A DNA stretch of 9,071 nt from the NCBI GenBank assembly GCA_965539935.1, contig CBETVX010000081.1, positions 1-9,071 of the forward strand. Direction: 5' to 3'. The notes beneath the pieces were generated by a model, which was not told the DNA's origin, made no database searches, and saw only the letters and a list, made by a program, of their open reading frames with translations. This document shows, piece by piece, positions 1-5,758 of the stretch; within the stretch, counting starts at the first letter, position 1; every line of letters starts with the position of its first letter. The stretch comes from CBETVX01 sp965539935 (GTDB lineage: Bacteria > Bacillota > Clostridia > Peptostreptococcales > Caminicellaceae). The translations under genes and the position numbers were made by a program.

Positions 1-181
1 ATTATGACATAATTTTAACATAAAAATAATACTATTTCAATAAAAATACTCGTATTTAACTTAATTTTTGAAAAATTTTTAGTATTTTACGTGAAAAATA
101 TATCTATATTGTCAAATTCAATACAAGTACATATATTGTATATTTATAAAATAGTCAGACTTGAATTATTTTATTATCTCA

Positions 182-1852
182 TTAATTCACTTTAAAGGAA
201 CTGGTCAGTCTGTTAAGGCCATCCACTAAACCTTTTAATTCATCTGTTGCAGTATTTACTTGATGTATATTTGAAAACTGCTGTTGTATGGAAGCTGTTA
301 CCTGTTCAGTAGATGCCGCTGACTCTTCTGCTATATTAGATATAGTATTTATAGACTCTAACACTACATTTTTATTTTCATTGATACTATCAATATTTGA
401 TGTTAAAGTTAATATCTTATTTACTATTGTTTCTATAGACCTTTCTATTTCCTTGAACTTATTCTCCGTATCCTCCGTGGCTATTTTAGTATTTTCCACA
501 GATTGACTAGCATAATTTACTGCATTCTTAGTCTCATTGATTTCTTTACCTATTTCCCCTATAGTAAGTTCAATTTCACCTGTATTCATACGTACATTTT
601 CAGCTAATTTTCTTATTTCTTCAGCTACTACGGCAAACCCCTTTCCATGCTCTCCTGCCCTTGCAGCCTCAATACTTGCATTTAAAGCTAATAAGTTAGT
701 TTGTTCTGCTATTGCTGATATTGTAGTTACTATTTTGCCTATAGATCTGGATTTTTCCTCTAATAATGATACTTTATCAGAAACACTCTTTGTACTATTC
801 ATAGCATCTGAAACAGAGTAGCGTAGATCATCAATTGTATTAATTCCAGCCTTACTACTTTCGTTAATCTTTTCAATATAAGAATGTATTTCATCTGCAT
901 CCTTCACTGCTACATTAACCTTTTCTGCTAAATAGTTTAAGTTTAAAACACTATTTTGAGTAGTATTAGCTAACTCAGTAGCTCCACTTGCTAGGGCATT
1001 AGATGCCTCCGATACTTCTTCCATGCCTGTGTATGTTTGATTCATTATTTGGAATATATTACTTGTATAATCTTTTAATGTGTTGGCATCCTTTTTAATA
1101 TCTTTCGCTAGCTGTCTTAGTTTCTCCCTCATATTTACAAGAGCTTTTACCATAAATCCTATATCATCTTTTCTTTTTAATAAAACTTCCCTTTTCCCTG
1201 TATCCCTTTTAACTAAATCAAAGTTAGCAGTTAAATGTAGATAATTAGTCACCCATTGTAATGGCTTTGATATTTTATTTCCAAAGTACACTGCCAATAT
1301 TATAGAAATCATTAATCCTGTCACAACAGCTAATAATCCAATTCTAATATTTTCATTTATTTTTTCATATACTTCATTTTCTAGTACATTTCCTATCATT
1401 ATATATCCATTGTTTAGCTTATAATAAATCATGATGTTTTTATTACCTTTATATGTATACTCTATAGTATTATGATTAGCTTTTCCCATCTTTTCTACTA
1501 AATCCCTTAGCTGATCATCTTCAGCATTTTTTAGATTATACCCATTAGGCCAGTCAGGATGTACAATGACTTTAAAATCACTATCTAACAAACCTAAATA
1601 TCCATTTTCATATATCTGTTCTTTAGATATTTGTTCATTTATACTTTCTTGCGAAGATGCTCCGCTAACGGCATCCACTTTATTTGCATAGGATCTAACT
1701 AAAAGATCCAAGTTCTCTTTAGCATAATCTCCTATAATGTTTCTACTTTGGTATATAGTTATACCGCCTACCAATAAAATTGCTATTAATGAACTAATTA
1801 CCATATTAATTATTAGTTTAAATTTAAGACTATGAAAATTAATTTTTTTCAT
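182..1852 (-). CDS. Methyl-accepting chemotaxis protein with a Cache-like extracellular sensor
   Basis: This is a transmembrane chemoreceptor that would signal to the CheA/CheW array. The reading frame is open back to an ATG at 1873, but GGGAGG at 1861-1866 sits 8 bases before the ATG at 1852, so I start there (556 aa). Seen in the protein: a first membrane helix at about residues 12-34; an extracellular region of about 130 residues containing GYLGLLDSDFKVIVHPD (84-100), typical of single-Cache sensors; a second membrane helix at about 170-190; a HAMP region; and a long coiled-coil signalling domain. The conserved hairpin tip EQTNLLALNASIEAARAG is at 383-400, followed by GKGFAVVAEEIRKLAE. There is no C-terminal NWETF-type CheR tether; the protein ends SFKVN. 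It is monocistronic here, with a Fur-like box in its promoter region. The ligand is unknown. Family assignment is very secure. Confidence 0.96.
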   Translation of the reverse strand: MKKINFHSLKFKLIINMVISSLIAILLVGGITIYQSRNIIGDYAKENLDLLVRSYANKVDAVSGASSQESINEQISKEQIYENGYLGLLDSDFKVIVHPDWPNGYNLKNAEDDQLRDLVEKMGKANHNTIEYTYKGNKNIMIYYKLNNGYIMIGNVLENEVYEKINENIRIGLLAVVTGLMISIILAVYFGNKISKPLQWVTNYLHLTANFDLVKRDTGKREVLLKRKDDIGFMVKALVNMREKLRQLAKDIKKDANTLKDYTSNIFQIMNQTYTGMEEVSEASNALASGATELANTTQNSVLNLNYLAEKVNVAVKDADEIHSYIEKINESSKAGINTIDDLRYSVSDAMNSTKSVSDKVSLLEEKSRSIGKIVTTISAIAEQTNLLALNASIEAARAGEHGKGFAVVAEEIRKLAENVRMNTGEIELTIGEIGKEINETKNAVNYASQSVENTKIATEDTENKFKEIERSIETIVNKILTLTSNIDSINENKNVVLESINTISNIAEESAASTEQVTASIQQQFSNIHQVNTATDELKGLVDGLNRLTSSFKVN

Positions 1853-1935
1853 GAACTTATCCTCCCATAACATAATAGTTCATAATATAAAAGAAAATCG
1901 TTAACTTTTAAAAGTACATCTATGTATTTTATCAA

Positions 1936-1964
1936 TTTATATTATGATTTTGTCATTTATTGAA
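1936..1964 (-). promoter_or_regulatory. Candidate promoter of the chemoreceptor gene
   Basis: On the minus strand TTCAAT (1964-1959) and TATAAA (1941-1936) are separated by 17 bases, giving a leader of about 80 bases before the ATG at 1852. The -35 is weak (4 of 6 match TTGACA), which would fit a regulated promoter. The Fur-like box overlaps the -35. Other AT-rich hexamers nearby could serve instead. Confidence 0.45.
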
Positions 1965-1975
1965 AATCATTATCA
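1961..1975. promoter_or_regulatory. Fur-family box (7-1-7 type) upstream of the chemoreceptor
   Basis: TGAAAATCATTATCA matches the Fur 7-1-7 core TGATAATNATTATCA at every defined position except one. It overlaps the -35 of the proposed chemoreceptor promoter, so metal-loaded Fur (or a paralogue such as PerR or Zur) could repress that gene. Its right half is also part of an 8-bp inverted repeat, ATGATTTT (1944-1951) and AAAATCAT (1963-1970). Confidence 0.55.
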
Positions 1976-2096
1976 ATAGACAGTGTATTTTATACTCTCT
2001 ATTTTGTCAAGTATCTTAATTTGTATTTTAGTTATTACTTATTTAAATAATCTAAGCTTAATTAAGTGTATTCTATATAAGAGGATAATTATTCAT

Positions 2097-2141
2097 AAAA
2101 AAATAGACCTACTGGTATATTACAACCTGCACGGTCTATTT
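2097..2141 (-). terminator. Probable terminator of the arsR-permease-small membrane protein operon
   Basis: On the minus strand AAATAGACC (2141-2133) pairs perfectly with GGTCTATTT (2109-2101), and the 3' arm runs into further T residues (the plus-strand A run at 2097-2103). The 23-base loop is long but can form an inner GGT/ACC pairing. It lies about 100 bases after the stop of the 130-aa gene. The T tract is on the minus side only, so it would act on leftward transcripts. Confidence 0.55.
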
Positions 2142-2240
2142 ATTTCTGAACTGTTCATTCATCTTGAAATTCTATTTTCATCATATCCTTATTTAATATA
2201 GTAAACAACTTTTTTATTACAACCTAACATGGTTTTTCTC

Positions 2241-2633
2241 TTATTTGCTAATTTCTTTTTTCATGAAAATTAATTTTTTCTTTGCCTTATTAATCATATG
2301 AAAACCTATTAGTATATATAGTACTGAATGGGCCAAGTTAAAAAGTATCATTCCCTTACTTTGTCCAGCAATTAGAGAAAACCAAAACAATGGACAAAAT
2401 GAACCTAAAATTACTATTGTTTTTCCAGACCTCATTGATGCCAATATTGGAGCTACTTTTTCTTTATCCTTCTTTTTCAAGGTACTCAACCATTTTTCTA
2501 ATTCCATCTTTTCCTTATCTTTACTTAGCTTGATCTTTTTACCCCAAACATAGAGTGGACAAGCTAAAAGAACAGCAATAAAAAACTTAGATAAAATTAC
2601 TGTACCTCTATTAATCCTGCTGCTTAATCCCAT
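2241..2633 (-). CDS. Small three-helix membrane protein with two Cys-Pro motifs, last gene of the arsR operon
   Basis: I do not recognise a named family for this 130-aa protein. Three hydrophobic segments are visible at about residues 12-30, 73-90 and 94-113. Between the first and second lies a highly charged Lys/Glu-rich segment (32-60) that is probably cytoplasmic. Two similar motifs sit inside the membrane helices: ACPLYVW (24-30) and FCPLFWF (79-85), the only cysteines in the protein. The start is well supported: GGGAGG (2640-2645) lies 6 bases upstream and overlaps the stop of the permease gene, whose end is only 11 bases away. That predicts translational coupling and a role linked to the permease. 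Intramembrane Cys-Pro pairs are used for metal binding in P1B-type ATPases, so metal handling is a reasonable guess, but function is inferred from context only. Confidence 0.8.
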   Translation of the reverse strand: MGLSSRINRGTVILSKFFIAVLLACPLYVWGKKIKLSKDKEKMELEKWLSTLKKKDKEKVAPILASMRSGKTIVILGSFCPLFWFSLIAGQSKGMILFNLAHSVLYILIGFHMINKAKKKLIFMKKEISK

Positions 2634-2644
2634 AATACCCCTCC

Positions 2645-3691
2645 CTAAATTAACGATAATCCACTAAATTGAAATATGTATCCTCCTAATATTGCTATTA
2701 GAACCATACAAACTACATATGCCAAAATTGCTTTTGGTTTAAATGAGATGTTTAGTATTGATATCTCAGCAAGACTAGCACCTGTACCCCCAATCAATAG
2801 GGCCATTGCAGCACCAAAGCCCATCCCCTTTTCTAAAAGGACTTTTAATAAAGGAATAGACATCTCAATTCTCATATACAATGGAATACCTATAACTGAT
2901 GCTACTGGTATGGCGGAATGGGATTGGCTACCTACGTATTTTTCTATATAACAAGTTGGAACAAATACTGTTGCAAAGGCACTTATGGCTGCACCTAATA
3001 AAACATATGGAAATACATTCAAAAATATTGACAAAGAGTATATTATAGCCTTTGTTATTCTTATTTTTTTACTAACTTTTTTGTTGGTTTCCGATAATTC
3101 TTCATCATACTCAGTGTAATTTGATTCATTGGCCTCAGAATTATCATTTTTAATATAATCAGTATTTACAGCAATTACATAGTCTAGATATTCTTCAATT
3201 GTGTCAAAGTCTTTCTCTGGATTTAATCGCTCAATAATTCCTGGGTCTATTACTTTAACTTCATTTTGTATTGGCGTCTTACCTACGATCCATCCTGATA
3301 ATATTGCACAACCAAAAATCCATACAAACCAAAATAAAGCAACCTTCCATCCAAAAGCTCCAATGATAATTCCCATTACAACAAAGTTGATAAGGTCAGC
3401 AGTTATAATATAAGCAAATATTGAAGAAAATGATACATCCATTTGAATCATGTTCATAATCACTGGAGCAGATGAAGCACTACAAAATGGAGTCAAAATT
3501 CCAAGGGCAGCACCTATGAATACTCCAGATTTCTTATTTAGGCCTAATCTTTTGTGAAGTTTTTTTTGATCTATAAACTCCCTCATAATTCCAGATACTA
3601 TAGAAACAGCTAGAACTATTAAGAAAAGAACCCATAGAAAATGCCAGAACTCATTTAGTGCCAATCCTAAGTTTTCTCGCCACAACTTCAT
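2645..3691 (-). CDS. COG0701/ArsP-like permease (DUF318 family), copy 1, acidic-loop type
   Basis: This is a polytopic inner-membrane permease of 348 aa, related to the ArsP_1/COG0701 family, whose characterised members export organoarsenicals or are linked to metal efflux. Family signs: an N-terminal ALNEFWHFLW segment, the signature TPFCSAS (67-73), GIPLYMRIEMSIPLL (268-282) and GGTGASLAE (301-309). The two halves, each of about four helices, are joined by a soluble loop (140-212) that is rich in Asp, Glu and Asn and has no cysteine, unlike the Cys-rich loop of the second permease. The canonical family motif often carries a second Cys (PFCSC); here it is Ala. The start codon overlaps the repressor stop as ATGA. 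An AAGGGGAG stretch lies directly before the ATG, closer than usual, so coupling to the upstream gene probably matters. The substrate is unknown. Confidence 0.9.
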   Translation of the reverse strand: MKLWRENLGLALNEFWHFLWVLFLIVLAVSIVSGIMREFIDQKKLHKRLGLNKKSGVFIGAALGILTPFCSASSAPVIMNMIQMDVSFSSIFAYIITADLINFVVMGIIIGAFGWKVALFWFVWIFGCAILSGWIVGKTPIQNEVKVIDPGIIERLNPEKDFDTIEEYLDYVIAVNTDYIKNDNSEANESNYTEYDEELSETNKKVSKKIRITKAIIYSLSIFLNVFPYVLLGAAISAFATVFVPTCYIEKYVGSQSHSAIPVASVIGIPLYMRIEMSIPLLKVLLEKGMGFGAAMALLIGGTGASLAEISILNISFKPKAILAYVVCMVLIAILGGYIFQFSGLSLI

Positions 3692-4119
3692 CTCCCCTTA
3701 CAAAATTCCTCTTTCTTTAGTTCTTCCCATTCATGGCTATCTGCACCAAGTACACATTTCCCATCTTTTCTCATAGATAGACGTAATTTGCATCGATATA
3801 TTTCATCAGCCATTAGTTCTCTAGGTATAGCCATAACAGTTTCACGAACACATTTATCAAAGGTATCGTCACTTGGTAAGTAATGATAAAAGGACCATTT
3901 CCCCTCTTTCTTTTCATAAATAAGTCCTGCATTCTTTAATATTTTCAGATGTTTAGAAACATTATATTGATTTTCTTCTAAAACATCTATAATTTCAGAC
4001 ACACTAATTTTTGAATCAATTGAAAGTAATAACCACATTATCTTAAGTCTAGTCATATCAGACAAGGCTTTAAAGACAGTTATATATCTTTCTAAATAAT
4101 TAATTTCATACTTAGCCAT
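3688..4119 (-). CDS. ArsR/SmtB-family transcriptional repressor
   Basis: This is a winged-helix metal- or metalloid-sensing repressor of 143 aa. The frame is open to an ATG at 4143, but GGAGG at 4126-4130 stands 6 bases before the ATG at 4119, and the longer start would run into the operator; I use 4119. Seen: VFKALSDMTRLKIMWLL (about 15-31), typical of the ArsR N-terminal helices; recognition region QYNVSKHLKILKNAGLI (51-67); and wing KKEGKWSFYHYL (70-81). The ELCVC motif of classical arsenic sensors is absent: the matching stretch reads KISVSEIIDVL. Cysteines are at about 90, 110, 122 and 140, in the C-terminal half, so a non-classical sensing site is likely. It heads an operon with the permease (ATGA overlap) and almost certainly autoregulates through the dyad at 4143-4160. 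Confidence 0.95.
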   Translation of the reverse strand: MAKYEINYLERYITVFKALSDMTRLKIMWLLLSIDSKISVSEIIDVLEENQYNVSKHLKILKNAGLIYEKKEGKWSFYHYLPSDDTFDKCVRETVMAIPRELMADEIYRCKLRLSMRKDGKCVLGADSHEWEELKKEEFCKGR

Positions 4120-4142
4120 ATTACACCTCCATATTATATACA

Positions 4143-4160
4143 AATGCGCTTATGTGCATA
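4143..4160 (-). promoter_or_regulatory. Operator A: TATGC-N8-GCATT dyad at the arsR promoter
   Basis: Minus-strand reading TATGCACATAAGCGCATT. The dyad begins exactly 5 bases after the -10 hexamer and would cover the transcription start. Operators B (5262-5279) and C (5570-5587) show the same half-sites and the same position relative to the -10. It matches C at 14 of 18 positions. It is the likely binding site of the adjacent ArsR-type repressor, giving autoregulation. Confidence 0.8.
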
Positions 4161-4165
4161 TTTAA

Positions 4166-4194
4166 AGTATATTATTATGGTAAGTGTTTGTCAA
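4166..4194 (-). promoter_or_regulatory. Promoter P1 of the arsR-permease operon
   Basis: Minus strand: TTGACA (4194-4189), 17 bases, TATACT (4171-4166). The -35 is consensus and the -10 is one base off. The -35 lies only 15 bases beyond the stop of the second permease, so the two units are packed head to tail with no terminator visible between them. Confidence 0.85.
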
Positions 4195-4209
4195 AAATAT
4201 ATTTACTCA

Positions 4210-5229
4210 CTAAATAAACATAAACAAGATTCCACCTGAGGTTGCAAGTACAAAAACAGTCAGAGTAAAGGCAATAATTCCTTTTGGTTTTAGCATAGAT
4301 GAAAGTATTGCTAATTCTGGTAAACTAGCACCAGTTCCACCAATTAGAAGTGCTACAGCTGCTCCCATACTCATTCCCTTTGTAAGTAAGGTAGCTAAAA
4401 GCGGAATAGCCATTTCAATTCTTAAATATAAAGGTACTCCAATGACAGATGCAACAGGTATTGCAAACCATGAATCCCCACCAGCATACTTTTCAACGAT
4501 AGTGCTCGGAATATACGCAAGGGCAATACCACTTATTGCCGCACCAAGAATTGCATAAGGAACTATTTGCTTAAATAAAGTAAGGGCAAACTGAAAGGCT
4601 CCTTTAATCTTTTCTTTATGACCACTATCTAATTTTGATGGTGTACAGCAGCTTGAATTTACTGATAAAGTTGGTTCTGGAGAGCAGCAACTTGTAGCAG
4701 AAACTTCAGCAAAACAAGCTGAGGCTGCCTTTTTGCTTCTATTATGTTTTTTATCATTTGATGCTTTCTTATTTTTTGCTATTTCTGCTAAGTTTTTAAC
4801 TTGAAATCTAACTCTACTGCGCCCTACAGTAAGTCCAGCAATTATAGCACCACAGAAGGTCCATAAAAAATAGATCAGTGCAACCTTAAAACCAAAGGTT
4901 CCAAATATTATGCCTACCACAACAAAATTAGATAGAGGAGCTGATATTAGAAAAGGCAATACAGTTGAAAATGGTAGGGACATTTCAATCATTCCCATGG
5001 CAACTGGCACCATAGATGCACTACAAAAAGGTGTAAGTACACCAAGAGCTGCTCCTATAATTGAACCTATAAATACATTTTGATTCTTTAACTTTTTTTG
5101 AAACTTTTCTTGGGGTACATACTCTCGAACAAATCCTGTAAGTACTGAGATACCTGCAATCACCACTACAAGCACCCAGGCCACATGCCAAAATTCTCCT
5201 AGAGCAATTTTTAGTTGTTCGTTAATCAT
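4210..5229 (-). CDS. COG0701/ArsP-like permease (DUF318 family), copy 2, Cys-rich loop type
   Basis: This 339-aa polytopic permease is paralogous to the one at 2645-3691. Shared marks: ALGEFWHVAWVL at the N-terminus, TPFCSAS (66-72), GVPLYLRIEMAIPLL (264-278) and GGTGASLPELAIL (297-309). The two membrane halves are joined by a basic loop (about 140-208) that holds five cysteines, including two vicinal pairs, SCCSPEP (180-186) and SCCTPSK (193-199). Such CC-P motifs suggest binding of a soft metal or As(III), perhaps to deliver or sense substrate. AGGAGG at 5237-5242 is 7 bases from the ATG. It has its own strong promoter and operator, then runs towards the arsR operon with no visible terminator. 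By family knowledge it is an efflux permease; the exact substrate (arsenical, Zn, Cu or another) is not decided by the sequence. Confidence 0.92.
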   Translation of the reverse strand: MINEQLKIALGEFWHVAWVLVVVIAGISVLTGFVREYVPQEKFQKKLKNQNVFIGSIIGAALGVLTPFCSASMVPVAMGMIEMSLPFSTVLPFLISAPLSNFVVVGIIFGTFGFKVALIYFLWTFCGAIIAGLTVGRSRVRFQVKNLAEIAKNKKASNDKKHNRSKKAASACFAEVSATSCCSPEPTLSVNSSCCTPSKLDSGHKEKIKGAFQFALTLFKQIVPYAILGAAISGIALAYIPSTIVEKYAGGDSWFAIPVASVIGVPLYLRIEMAIPLLATLLTKGMSMGAAVALLIGGTGASLPELAILSSMLKPKGIIAFTLTVFVLATSGGILFMFI

Positions 5230-5261
5230 TTTTCATCCTCCTATTTCTTGTTGTATGCACA

Positions 5262-5279
5262 TATGCCCTATAATGCATA
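5262..5279 (-). promoter_or_regulatory. Operator B: TATGC-N8-GCATA dyad at the second permease promoter
   Basis: Minus-strand reading TATGCATTATAGGGCATA, again beginning exactly 5 bases after the -10. An extra TATGC half-site lies at 5254-5258 on the plus strand, so a second repressor dimer might bind next to it. It matches operator C at 13 of 18 positions. Confidence 0.8.
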
Positions 5280-5284
5280 TGAGT

Positions 5285-5314
5285 ATTATATATCCAACAT
5301 AAGTTTCTTGTCAA
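5285..5314 (-). promoter_or_regulatory. Promoter P2 of the second permease gene
   Basis: Minus strand: TTGACA (5314-5309), 18 bases, TATAAT (5290-5285). Both hexamers are perfect consensus, implying a strong promoter that needs a repressor. The predicted start falls inside operator B, about 50 bases before the ATG at 5229. Confidence 0.88.
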
Positions 5315-5535
5315 TAAGATAATTTATTTTAATTAAAAATTTGTGAATTACTCTTCTAAATGGATTCCACAAAAAATAAAAAATCCTATTTCTAGAAAAT
5401 TTGTTCAGAAAAGGACAGGTTTTATAAAACTTATTCTTTTTAAATATCTTGTTTTTAAACTTTTCCATTATTATCAGACTAAGAAATAATTATCTTTCCA
5501 ACCCTCTATAGGAAATTTTAATGCTCAAAATATTA
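5315..5535. other. Non-coding stretch between promoters P2 and P3
   Basis: This lies in the 529-base gap between the second permease (start 5229) and the hydrolase (start 5759). Apart from the weak hairpin at 5334-5373, I see no gene or recognisable RNA. A 60-codon minus-strand frame crosses it but has no ribosome binding site and ends inside the P2 -10 box. The rest of the gap holds P2 and operator B on the left, and P3, operator C and an untranslated leader on the right. Confidence 0.6.
5334..5373 (-). terminator. Weak terminator-like hairpin upstream of promoter P2
   Basis: On the minus strand TTTGTGgAAT (5373-5364) pairs with ATTCACAAA (5348-5340) with one bulged base, followed by five T. 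It would insulate P2 from leftward transcription entering from the right, although no leftward gene is visible immediately to the right. The stem is AT-rich, so efficiency is doubtful. Confidence 0.3.
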
Positions 5536-5564
5536 TTGACATACGGAAATGTATTTGTTATTCT
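5536..5564 (+). promoter_or_regulatory. Promoter P3, rightward, third copy of the ArsR-type promoter module
   Basis: Plus strand: TTGACA (5536-5541), 17 bases, TATTCT (5559-5564). The -35 is consensus. It is followed after exactly 5 bases by operator C, the same layout as P1 and P2. The next rightward gene begins at 5759, so a transcript from here would carry a leader of roughly 185 bases. Confidence 0.72.
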
Positions 5565-5569
5565 TTTCA

Positions 5570-5587
5570 TATGCCAATTAGCGCATA
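5570..5587 (+). promoter_or_regulatory. Operator C: TATGC-N8-GCATA dyad at promoter P3
   Basis: Plus-strand reading TATGCCAATTAGCGCATA, with outer half-sites TATGC and GCATA. It shares 14 of 18 positions with operator A and 13 with operator B. It is placed over the expected start site of P3, so the ArsR-type protein is the likely ligand. Confidence 0.78.
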
Positions 5588-5758
5588 CGAATTAAAAAAT
5601 CCACTAGCCTATAGGTTGTAATATCAAAAGTTAAAATTTGTATTCATCAATTTTTTTAAAAAGAGATATATATTGTTGTCAAATATTGTTTTTTAAAGAT
5701 CATCTATATTATAAATTTAAGAAATTTAATATACTAATTTAGAAAAGGAGAATAAACA
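5588..5758 (+). promoter_or_regulatory. Long AT-rich leader between P3 and the hydrolase gene
   Basis: No open frame with a ribosome binding site and no GC-rich terminator stem is visible between operator C and the gene at 5759, so read-through from P3 is plausible. The only small symmetric element is CCTATAGG (5608-5615). I recognise no riboswitch class. A closer promoter for the hydrolase (a TATTAT at about 5707 has no good -35) cannot be excluded. Confidence 0.35.

Noticed and set aside
121..141. ATACAA/TTGTAT inverted repeat after the chemoreceptor stop
   Set aside because: The 6-bp stem is AT-only apart from one pair and no T run follows on the minus strand, so I do not call it a terminator. 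I see no other feature in 1-181.
1853..1873. Longer start for the chemoreceptor (ATG at 1873)
   Set aside because: The ribosome binding site at 1861-1866 would fall inside the coding sequence; the ATG at 1852 is better placed.
1983..2201. 72-codon plus-strand frame between the chemoreceptor and the permease operon
   Set aside because: It has a GTG start, no ribosome binding site and low-complexity hydrophobic content, and it runs through the operon terminator hairpin.
5286..5468. 60-codon minus-strand frame upstream of the second permease
   Set aside because: It has no ribosome binding site, Lys/Phe/Asn-rich content expected of AT-rich non-coding DNA, and it overlaps the P2 promoter and a hairpin.
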